Shown piece by piece: positions 58,140 through 64,000 of a stretch of 64,000 nucleotides of DNA. The DNA lies in assembly GCF_001936575.1 (NCBI RefSeq), contig NZ_MSMP01000015.1, positions 52,427-116,426 on the forward strand, read 5' to 3'. Positions within the stretch are counted from its first letter, which is position 1. Every line of letters starts with the position of its first letter. The translations under genes and the position numbers were made by a program. Under the pieces are notes generated by a model, which was given only the letters and a program-made list of their open reading frames with translations, was not told the origin of the DNA and did no database searches. The DNA is from Tenacibaculum agarivorans (GTDB taxonomy: Bacteria > Bacteroidota > Bacteroidia > Flavobacteriales > Flavobacteriaceae).

Positions 58140-58823
58140 ATGGTTTCATCTTTAGTAGCTATTTCTGAACGGCTTTTATTAGCTGTAAAGCAAAGTGAAG
58201 ATACTTCTGCTCTCTTATTAGAACTTTCTTCAGGCACCTCAAATAAACTAGTAGATAATTTGAAAAGTGATGCTGAAAAGAAAGCTTTTTGGATTAATAT
58301 TTACAATGCCTACTTTCTCATTTTAAGAAAGGATTTACATCTAAAGAAACCTCATATATATACTGAAAAACGAATTGAAATTGCAGGAGAAAATTTTAGT
58401 TTAGATGATATAGAACATGGAATTTTAAGAAAGTATCGCTATAAATATTCACTTGGATTTATAGCTAATTTTTTCACTTCTAAATTGATCAAACAATTGG
58501 CTGTAAATACTATTGATTATCGGATTCATTTTGCTTTAAATTGTGGTGCAAAAAGCTGTCCTCCTATTGCTTTTTATCATCATGAAAAAATTAACCAACA
58601 ACTTGACTTAGCCACACAATCCTTTTTAGAAAATGAAACCGATTATTTTGATCATAAAAAAGAAGTTCATGTAACTATGTTGTTCAAATGGTTTTTAAAA
58701 GACTTTGGTAGTTTTATAGGAATTAGAAAAATATATAAGAATCAATTGAATAAAGATATTTCAAATTATACTATAAAATTTAAACCTTATTCTTGGGAAG
58801 AACACTTAGATAATTTTATATAG
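58140..58823 (+). CDS. DUF547 domain protein
   Basis: 227 aa, no signal. Typical DUF547 blocks: KKAFWINIYNAYFL, the LDDIEHGILR helix, HFALNCGAKSCPPIAFYH and the C-terminal LFKWFLKDFG. The conserved Cys-rich block resembles a papain-like or transglutaminase-like site in the family, but no activity is established. It converges with the DUF2071 gene with an 8-bp gap and no terminator in between. Confidence 0.9.
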   Translation: MVSSLVAISERLLLAVKQSEDTSALLLELSSGTSNKLVDNLKSDAEKKAFWINIYNAYFLILRKDLHLKKPHIYTEKRIEIAGENFSLDDIEHGILRKYRYKYSLGFIANFFTSKLIKQLAVNTIDYRIHFALNCGAKSCPPIAFYHHEKINQQLDLATQSFLENETDYFDHKKEVHVTMLFKWFLKDFGSFIGIRKIYKNQLNKDISNYTIKFKPYSWEEHLDNFI

Positions 58824-58831
58824 AAATACCG

Positions 58832-59542
58832 TTATTTAAGTATCGTTTTATTTTCAACTGATACCTCTGAACCTTCTAATAAAAATACTGATGATGGTTT
58901 TTGAATGGTTAAAAACCCAAAGTCTTCACCATAATTAGCTATAAAATTAACTTTCACTTCAGATTGATATACTGGGTAATATTTCCATGATGGATGTTTC
59001 ACTTCATATGCTGTAGTTTCATGCTTGTTCTTTTGAGAATATCCCCAATAGTGTTCAGCTATAAATTCAATTTCTGAACCCTTAGGAATTTCTTCTAATC
59101 TATTTTTAGCCTTAGCAGCAATTTGATTCCTTTCTTTATACTTTTTCCATTCATATGATACTTCTAAAAACTCATCTGTAATATTCCAATGATGTTCCAT
59201 TGGTAAAGTTTCATAATGTTCATTATATATGGTATTTGCTACAAAAGTAATCGCTGGTTTGGGTACAATTTCTTTAATAAAGACTACACCTCTTTTTATC
59301 ACTTCATTTTCTTCTCTTTTCACATAAAATCTAAGATTTATTTCTTCAAAATTAACATGGAAAGGAACTTTTACACCTAGCAATTTTGTGTTTAAAAACA
59401 TAAATCCAACTACACTTACATAGCACTTATTATTGAAAAAATCGAGTTTGGTTCCTTTAGGAACATAAGGCTCTAATATTTTAGGATCAATTTCATAATT
59501 AATCATGAGGAGCTTTCTCCATTCTGCTTTTAAAAAACTCAT
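58832..59542 (-). CDS. DUF2071 family protein
   Basis: 236 aa from the ATG at 59542 (MSFLKAEWRKLLM), the usual DUF2071 beginning. The longer frame from 59593 would overlap the upstream gene. Blocks: LEPYVPKGTKLDFF, KCYVSVVGFMF, NFEEINLRFYV and AEHYWGYSQ. The family (YqjF-like) is uncharacterised and probably binds an acetoacetate-like or lipid ligand. It follows the SRPBCC gene by 16 bp at the end of the GbsR-led cluster. Confidence 0.88.
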   Translation of the reverse strand: MSFLKAEWRKLLMINYEIDPKILEPYVPKGTKLDFFNNKCYVSVVGFMFLNTKLLGVKVPFHVNFEEINLRFYVKREENEVIKRGVVFIKEIVPKPAITFVANTIYNEHYETLPMEHHWNITDEFLEVSYEWKKYKERNQIAAKAKNRLEEIPKGSEIEFIAEHYWGYSQKNKHETTAYEVKHPSWKYYPVYQSEVKVNFIANYGEDFGFLTIQKPSSVFLLEGSEVSVENKTILK

Positions 59543-59558
59543 ACTATAACATTTATAA

Positions 59559-60029
59559 TTACATAATTTCTTTCCATTTTCCCGATTCTGCATACAATTT
59601 AATCGTATGATTCCTGTCCTTTAAAAATTGAGTCATATACTTCTCTAAAAACAGAAAATCTACAAACTTCCCAAGTATTCCTAAAGGAGAAATATATTCC
59701 ATAACATCAACTAATAATGTAGTATCATTTTGATGTGAAAAAAAATGTTCATGTCTGAATCTTTTGAATGCTCCGTTTATCATTTTGTCTGCAAAATATT
59801 TTGACGGTATACAGCCTGTTATTTTAGAAGTAAAATTTTGATAAACCCCCAAGTGTTTGGCTCTCCATGTAACAGTTTCTCCTAATTCAATTAATCCAGA
59901 TGCTCTTCCAGCTACTACTTTCTCATTTGTTTTTTGAGTTGAAATTTTATGTAGCTCAATGCTTCTTGATAAATCAAACACTAATTGTTTTGGTGCCTCT
60001 ATTTTGGTAAATAACATGATTGTTGGCAT
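59559..60029 (-). CDS. SRPBCC family (CDP-like cell-division/cyclase fold) protein
   Basis: 156 aa with an SRPBCC helix-grip fold: IEAPKQLVFDLSRSIELHKIS, GRASGLIELGETVTWRAKHLGVYQNFTSKI, FRHEHFFSHQNDTTLLVDVMEYISPLGILG. Such proteins bind hydrophobic ligands; in many genomes this subfamily accompanies TIGR01777 SDR proteins, as here. ATGs at 60029 and 60017 are both possible. Confidence 0.85.
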   Translation of the reverse strand: MPTIMLFTKIEAPKQLVFDLSRSIELHKISTQKTNEKVVAGRASGLIELGETVTWRAKHLGVYQNFTSKITGCIPSKYFADKMINGAFKRFRHEHFFSHQNDTTLLVDVMEYISPLGILGKFVDFLFLEKYMTQFLKDRNHTIKLYAESGKWKEIM

Positions 60030-60049
60030 AATTCTTTGTTTTTATGTTT

Positions 60050-60260
60050 CACTGTTCATTTTCTTTGCTTACCCAAAGAAAACCCTTCAACTTTGTTCAG
60101 GATAAACCAAGCTAAAAGAAAGGGTACTTTTTCAATGTATTTTTAGCATAAGCTAAAAACCATATCTAATTTCTATAACCTCTCCAAGGCTTAGAGATTA
60201 CTAACGAAATTATCTATTATACTGCGAAAAAGATTTCAAAGTTCTACTTTGGATTGCTTA
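60050..60260. repeat. Dispersed intergenic repeat, copy B
   Basis: Matches 1684-1885 in order and orientation: CTGTTCATTTT, CCCAAA, TTTTTCAATG, TTTTTAGCAT, CCAAGGCTTAGAGATTAC and ACGAAAT, with indels. Copy B has an additional CCTTCAACTTTGTTCAGGAT segment. It fills the 262-bp gap 60030-60291 in an otherwise tightly packed minus-strand cluster, so it may have been inserted there. Confidence 0.6.
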
Positions 60261-60291
60261 TTAATATTCTCATTATATCTCTCTTAAGAAT

Positions 60292-61194
60292 TTAATTGAC
60301 AAATACATTAAATTCACTAAATGTTCTATTCTTAAAACGAAATCCTAGGTGTATTAGTTTTTCTGGGTATACTTTTCTACTTTTTAAGAGTAGTTCTGTT
60401 TCTGTTCCAATCAATTTTGCTCCTATTTTTAAGATCCATTTTGGTGAACTCAAGCCAAATGGTATTTTTAATTTTCGTTGTAATTCTTTTTGAAAATCTT
60501 TATTTCTTATTGGATTGGGAACACATACGTTATACACTCCAGATTCTTGATGTATCAAAAAATCAATAGCGTTTACATAGTCTTCTTCTGATACCCAACT
60601 TATATATTGATTTCCGTTACCTTGCTTCCCACCTAATCCAAGTTTAGTCATTCTTTTCATAATTGGAAAAGCTCCCCCATTATTGCCTATAACTATGGAT
60701 GTTCTTGTGATTATTCTTTTGGTTTTTGGCAATTCAAAAGCATTAAAAATTTGTTCCCATTTCTTACAAACATCCATTGAAAAGTCTACTCCTATTTCTC
60801 CTTTGGCTTCTGTCATTAATTCTCCTTCTGAATGCCTGTAAATCGTCGCTGAAGAAGACTGAATAAAAACTTTTGGTGGAAACTTTAAAGATTGGATTAC
60901 TTCGCACAATACAGCAGTGCTTTCTAACCTGCTTCTATAGATTTCAGTTTTATTATTAGTTGTATATCTACAATTCACTGATTTACCAGTTAGGTTGATT
61001 ATAACATCTGTATTTTCTAAACAATTACTCCAATACCCTTTTGTTTTTCCATCCCATTGTATATAATTTACATTTTCAAAATTCAATCGATGATTTCTTG
61101 TTAAAATGTAAATTTGATTTTCCTTCTTTTTTCTGTAGTATTCTGTAAGCAACTTCCCCAAATATCCTGTCCCTCCAGCGATAACGATTTTCAT
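60292..61194 (-). CDS. TIGR01777 family NAD(P)-dependent epimerase/dehydratase
   Basis: 300 aa, atypical SDR. N-terminal GGTGYLGK Rossmann motif, DVIINLTGKSVNCRYT, SSSATIYRHSEGE, RTSIVIGNNGGAFP and the C-terminal SPKWILKIGAKLIGTETELLLKSRKVYPEKL block are diagnostic. The catalytic Tyr of the SDR YxxxK motif is in the IYRHSE region, with a changed spacing. The substrate is unknown. It starts 2 bp after the stop of the gene upstream, in the GbsR-led operon. Confidence 0.92.
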   Translation of the reverse strand: MKIVIAGGTGYLGKLLTEYYRKKKENQIYILTRNHRLNFENVNYIQWDGKTKGYWSNCLENTDVIINLTGKSVNCRYTTNNKTEIYRSRLESTAVLCEVIQSLKFPPKVFIQSSSATIYRHSEGELMTEAKGEIGVDFSMDVCKKWEQIFNAFELPKTKRIITRTSIVIGNNGGAFPIMKRMTKLGLGGKQGNGNQYISWVSEEDYVNAIDFLIHQESGVYNVCVPNPIRNKDFQKELQRKLKIPFGLSSPKWILKIGAKLIGTETELLLKSRKVYPEKLIHLGFRFKNRTFSEFNVFVN

Positions 61195-61196
61195 GA

Positions 61197-61574
61197 CTAA
61201 CTTTGATTTTGCATTTGTAAGTTTTCCTTTTTACTAGCCTTTCTTCCTTTTAAAAAGATGATAATGAAGGCAATCATAACTACACCTAAATAAATTGAAA
61301 AGCCACCTATTTTAGCACTTAACGTTTCTATTAAATCTTTATAATCTGTTAGAGCATATATTTTGATAATTTTTAATGCAAAACCAATGTTTACTAAATA
61401 GAAACCTATTTTAAATAACTTATTAGTTGCCATAGCAATTTCTTGTTGCTGATTAAAAATATCTAGCATAAAAATTTTACTATGCTTGAACAAATGTTGT
61501 GAAACAAAGGTGGTTAAACCTGTACTCACAGGTAAATAAATAGCATAGGCTATTAATACTAATGTAATACTCAT
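61197..61574 (-). CDS. Small membrane protein, paralogue 1
   Basis: 125 aa with three membrane segments (about 4-22, 57-74, 90-112) and a basic, Gln/Asn-rich tail. It is similar to the next gene over most of its length: a K-I-F/Y motif after TM1, an N-x-L-x-x-x-x-Y-x-L-x-N-x-G block, and L-x-x-L-I-E-x-x-S before the last helix. Family unknown. Neighbour spacing is 2 bp on both sides. Confidence 0.75.
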   Translation of the reverse strand: MSITLVLIAYAIYLPVSTGLTTFVSQHLFKHSKIFMLDIFNQQQEIAMATNKLFKIGFYLVNIGFALKIIKIYALTDYKDLIETLSAKIGGFSIYLGVVMIAFIIIFLKGRKASKKENLQMQNQS

Positions 61575-61576
61575 AA

Positions 61577-61921
61577 TTATTTATTTTTAAAATGTGTGTG
61601 TGATATATAAATTGTGATTAAATTAATTCCGTGTAAAAAAGCAATGAGTAACACTATGAAACTCAACCTGCTTGTAATTTCTTCTATTAATTGCTGTAAA
61701 TTTTCTATGTTATTGATGGAATTCAGTGTAAAAATTACAATACCCAAATTCAAAATATAATAGGCTGTTCTTAAGACATTATTAATTCCATTGGCAAATT
61801 TTAAATCGTTCGGAAAAAAATTTTCGATGTAGATTTTTCCATTTTGATAACATTCATTCCCCACATAAATAATGGTAACTCCTGAAATAATGATATAAGT
61901 AATGTAGGTTGCTAAATCCAT
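61577..61921 (-). CDS. Small membrane protein, paralogue 2
   Basis: 114 aa with three membrane segments (about 7-22, 50-68, 84-105). It shares the same motif order with the 125-aa protein just downstream, so the pair arose by tandem duplication and may form a heteromer. No recognised family. It lies 4 bp behind the DUF393 gene. Confidence 0.75.
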   Translation of the reverse strand: MDLATYITYIIISGVTIIYVGNECYQNGKIYIENFFPNDLKFANGINNVLRTAYYILNLGIVIFTLNSINNIENLQQLIEEITSRLSFIVLLIAFLHGINLITIYISHTHFKNK

Positions 61922-61925
61922 AGCT

Positions 61926-62747
61926 TTATCCTTTTAATATGAATAATAGAATGACAATTCTATATCCAATCCATGTCCAACTCAAATAACTTGGTAAGGT
62001 TAAAAGATGTATCCTTCTTTTATGTTCAAAAAACATCAATCCTACTATCCCTGAAAAAGCAAATACAATGAGCCATTGGGGTAAATTTATCAAGCTATTT
62101 AAAATGATCAGCTGGTATAAACCTATACAACCAATTAGTGAAACTGTAATGATATTACCAACATAATTTAGGATAGTTTTAAAATCTTTTTTGAAAACAA
62201 AAGCAATTTGAGATGCAATTAAACCTAGTGCTAAGCCTATTTCTCTTGTAAAATTTGCTTCAGGTAAAACATCAATTAAATCAGAAAAATGAAATAATGT
62301 AATTGAGGTTATTAAGGTCCCTAAAACAATAAATAATAATCTGTATTTTACATTAAAGTCTGGAACACATTCTAATTCTCCTGTTCCCTTTTTTTCTGAA
62401 GGAATAATGACTTTTCTATTATAAGAAATTAAAGAATATAATTTTGACAGTCCGTATTTAACTAGTTTAACGTTTCCAATTTTTTCCACAACTGGATAAG
62501 AATTTCCTATGACTTTTAATAAACTGTCTATACCGTAAGTAACTTCTTCTTTTTCTCGATCTACCAAAGCAATTTCATTCACAGCTCTTTTGGTATCTAT
62601 GAATTTGCTCTCTTTTGCTGTAATTTTACTGAAAGACTTCCTTCCTTTTTCATCTAACATTTTAGTGTTTACAAAAACACTCGTATAAAAGTTACATAAC
62701 GGACAATCGGTATCGTATAATAATGTATGATTATTTAAAGTTTTCAT
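61926..62747 (-). CDS. DUF393/DCC thiol-disulfide oxidoreductase-like membrane protein
   Basis: 273 aa. The N-terminal half is a DCC-type thioredoxin-like domain with YDTDCPLCNFY (CxxC at Cys15/Cys18), FSKITAKES and VDREKEEVTYGIDSLLKVI. The C-terminal half has four to five membrane helices. The family (DUF393) is proposed to act as a thiol oxidoreductase, but no substrate is known. Its start codon lies 2 bp after an 18-bp inverted repeat (62750-62767). Confidence 0.85.
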   Translation of the reverse strand: MKTLNNHTLLYDTDCPLCNFYTSVFVNTKMLDEKGRKSFSKITAKESKFIDTKRAVNEIALVDREKEEVTYGIDSLLKVIGNSYPVVEKIGNVKLVKYGLSKLYSLISYNRKVIIPSEKKGTGELECVPDFNVKYRLLFIVLGTLITSITLFHFSDLIDVLPEANFTREIGLALGLIASQIAFVFKKDFKTILNYVGNIITVSLIGCIGLYQLIILNSLINLPQWLIVFAFSGIVGLMFFEHKRRIHLLTLPSYLSWTWIGYRIVILLFILKG

Positions 62748-62749
62748 AT

Positions 62750-62767
62750 TTTCAAAAATTATTGAAA
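62750..62767. promoter_or_regulatory. Inverted repeat 1, candidate GbsR operator
   Basis: TTTCAA-AAATTA-TTGAAA, 6-bp arms and 6-bp centre, filling the 21-bp gap before the DUF393 gene. Identical to repeat 3 and one base different from repeat 2. Confidence 0.6.
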
Positions 62768-62768
62768 G

Positions 62769-63119
62769 TTAGTATTCAAATTTTTTTAGCTCTAAAAAAG
62801 CAGTTATACTTAACGCTAAAACTATAGGCAATCCATAAAAAATTAATTGTATAAGAAAATTGTTATTGAAATTAACATCAGAAATTTTAACCCACAAGAT
62901 AGAATACCCAATTACAGTTAATAAATAACTTCCTACAAAACATTTACTATTAGATTTTAAGTTATCCCAAGTTATTCCTAAAAATATACAATATAACAAC
63001 TGTATAGCTCCTAACGGAATTGCAAATAGTGCAGCAAAAGCGAAGTTTCCATGATCAAAAACTCCAGAAAATAGTAACAAAACAAAAATTACCATCATTA
63101 TTCTATTTATATATTTCAT
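62769..63119 (-). CDS. Small four-helix membrane protein
   Basis: 116 aa with four membrane segments (about 6-20, 26-48, 60-80, 90-110) and hardly any loop. No recognised family. It lies between the GbsR regulator and the DUF393 gene, with an 18-bp inverted repeat on both sides. Confidence 0.72.
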   Translation of the reverse strand: MKYINRIMMVIFVLLLFSGVFDHGNFAFAALFAIPLGAIQLLYCIFLGITWDNLKSNSKCFVGSYLLTVIGYSILWVKISDVNFNNNFLIQLIFYGLPIVLALSITAFLELKKFEY

Positions 63120-63121
63120 AG

Positions 63122-63139
63122 TTTCAGAAATTATTGAAA
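63122..63139. promoter_or_regulatory. Inverted repeat 2, candidate GbsR operator
   Basis: TTTCAG-AAATTA-TTGAAA, 2 bp upstream of the start codon of the 116-aa membrane protein, in the 38-bp gap behind the regulator gene. The 20 or so bases on its right are also similar to those beside repeat 1. Confidence 0.6.
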
Positions 63140-63157
63140 GTTTGTGTTTAAATTTTT

Positions 63158-63664
63158 TTATTTCTTAATTAATTTGGTAAAATTGGAAAGTAACCAATGC
63201 TCATCTGCCTTAATAGCCTTTTCTAATAAACCGTTAAACATCCCTGTAACTGATAAAATATCACTCATTAGTTTACGAAATACCTCGGCATCTTCAGTGT
63301 CTTCATTAACATCGTTTTGCAACTCTTCTAATACTTTTAACACTGGTTCAATTTCTCTTTTCTTACGTTCTTTAGTAACTTGCTTAAAGAGTTCCCAGAT
63401 ATCTTTATCTGCTACAAAAAATTCCTTACGCTCCCCTACTACAAATTCTTTACGAACAATTCCCCAATCGATTAATGCACGAACATTCATGTTTACATTA
63501 CCTCTAGAAATTTGTAATGCCTCCATAATTTCATCAGCTGATAACGCTTTATTTGTAGCCAATAATAACGCATGTACTTGAGCCATAGTTTTATTTATGC
63601 CCCAACTTGTAGCTAAACTACCCCAAGTTTGTATGTACTTTATTTTTGCGTCTTCTAACTTCAT
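63158..63664 (-). CDS. GbsR/MarR family transcriptional regulator
   Basis: 168 aa. Winged-helix DNA-binding domain (about 20-85): WGINKTMAQVHALLLATNKALSADEIMEALQISRGNVNMNVRALIDWGIV. It is followed by the ERKEFF wing and a long helical dimerisation part. GbsR-type proteins repress neighbouring genes in response to a small molecule. It is the first gene of the cluster, with a good promoter that overlaps an inverted repeat also found before the next two genes. That suggests autoregulation. Confidence 0.93.
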   Translation of the reverse strand: MKLEDAKIKYIQTWGSLATSWGINKTMAQVHALLLATNKALSADEIMEALQISRGNVNMNVRALIDWGIVRKEFVVGERKEFFVADKDIWELFKQVTKERKKREIEPVLKVLEELQNDVNEDTEDAEVFRKLMSDILSVTGMFNGLLEKAIKADEHWLLSNFTKLIKK

Positions 63665-63668
63665 GAGA

Positions 63669-63698
63669 CAAATATATATATTTTTTCTAAACTTTCAA
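63669..63698 (-). promoter_or_regulatory. Promoter of the GbsR-like regulator
   Basis: On the minus strand: TTG (63698-63696), a 19-bp spacer and TATATTTG (63676-63669), just before the ATG at 63664. The -33 TTG is part of inverted repeat 3. Confidence 0.75.
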
Positions 63699-63710
63699 AA
63701 ATTATTGAAA
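63693..63710. promoter_or_regulatory. Inverted repeat 3, candidate GbsR operator over -33
   Basis: TTTCAA-AAATTA-TTGAAA, identical to repeat 1. It covers the -33 element of the regulator's own promoter, an ideal place for repression. Confidence 0.68.
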
Positions 63711-63741
63711 ATAAAATATCTCACTCTCTATTATTCTAATA

Positions 63742-63776
63742 AAAAGTCGCAATGTAAAATAAACATTGCGACTTTT
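63742..63776. terminator. Terminator after the T9SS cargo gene
   Basis: Stem AAAAGTCGCAATGT/ACATTGCGACTTTT with loop AAAATAA, flanked by A and T runs. It ends the minus-strand gene entering from the right. Confidence 0.9.
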
Positions 63777-63810
63777 CTTCTTATTGGTTAGACATATCTT
63801 ATCTATATTA

Positions 63811-64000
63811 TTATTTTTTTATAATACTAATTTTCTCCTTATCACCATTTGGTTTTATCACCTCTATAATATACATCCCTGCACTTAGACCTTTCTTTTT
63901 TATGGTATTTTTAGAATTGGTTACTGTAGTTTTTAAAATTTGATTACCTGATAAATCAATTACTTTTACTTCATAAATTCCCTTAGTCACTCCTTGTATA
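63811..64000 (-). CDS. T9SS type A sorting domain, C-terminal end of a secreted protein (5' partial)
   Basis: An open frame runs from the right edge to the TAA at 63811-63813, too short for automatic ORF listing. The 62 or so residues read GIYEVKVIDLSGNQIL, then a Thr/Asn/Lys stretch, LSAGMYIIEVI and a final KISIIKK. This is the standard T9SS type A sorting signal that directs cargo through the outer membrane. The functional part of the protein is outside the window. Confidence 0.88.
   Translation of the reverse strand, partial: IQGVTKGIYEVKVIDLSGNQILKTTVTNSKNTIKKKGLSAGMYIIEVIKPNGDKEKISIIKK

Noticed and set aside
59543..59593. Longer start of the DUF2071 protein
   Set aside because: It would overlap the SRPBCC gene and the extra residues are not found in the family.

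Overview
The window reads as a chromosome segment of a marine-type member of the Flavobacteriaceae (Bacteroidota). It is AT-rich and has Bacteroidota promoter elements (TTG, about 19 bp, TAnnTTTG). It also has type IX secretion (T9SS) C-terminal sorting domains, menaquinone genes, a Bacteroidota-type LptD, a DUF2853 gene, GbsR-type regulation and the family's characteristic intergenic repeats. I would not name a genus. No rRNA, tRNA, CRISPR array, transposase or prophage was recognised.

Layout. 1-6 kb: the 3' end of an OmpA-like gene, small secreted or membrane proteins, a coiled-coil protein, YebC and two unknown exported proteins. 6.3-8.4 kb: a secreted two-CBM6/GH5 glucanase with a T9SS tail. 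8.6-23 kb: a minus-strand operon with two nonribosomal peptide synthetases (NRPS; 2384 and 2092 aa) and a GT17-like glycosyltransferase. 23.8-27.2 kb: a VIT/vWA/TonB-plug/TPR fusion protein. 27.3-32.6 kb: menE, a CPBP protease, menC, an SRPBCC protein, an MBL-fold hydrolase and menA. 32.7-40.9 kb: Fe-S electron-transfer proteins, an AhpD-like protein, an MCE protein, a murein amidase and a divergent lptD. 41-48.8 kb: ridA, gap-pfkA, a Na+/solute symporter, a TPR protein, a DUF2853 gene and sdaA. 49-58.8 kb: a cupin-like lipoprotein, an orphan double-glycine-leader peptide, yaaA, a cyclophilin-like protein, a UbiA-like protein, gcvP, pirin, an FKBP lipoprotein, an MscS channel and a DUF547 protein. 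58.8-63.7 kb: a compact minus-strand operon led by a GbsR/MarR regulator. The last 190 bp are the C-terminus of another T9SS cargo.

How the genes work together. The NRPS pair reads best as 2092-aa protein first (A-PCP-E-C-PCP-E), then 2384-aa protein (C-A-PCP-C-A-PCP-TE), opposite to gene order. This gives a four-carrier line with one adenylation-less module. One A domain carries an ornithine code and another an aliphatic-type code. The glycosyltransferase behind them may decorate the product.

The most unusual non-coding signals are two. The first is an 18-bp inverted repeat, TTTCAR-AAATTA-TTGAAA, placed before each of the first three genes of the GbsR-led operon; it is a candidate operator. 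The second is a chain of hairpins ending in a terminator between the divergent pirin and FKBP genes, which looks like an unannotated structured RNA on the minus strand.
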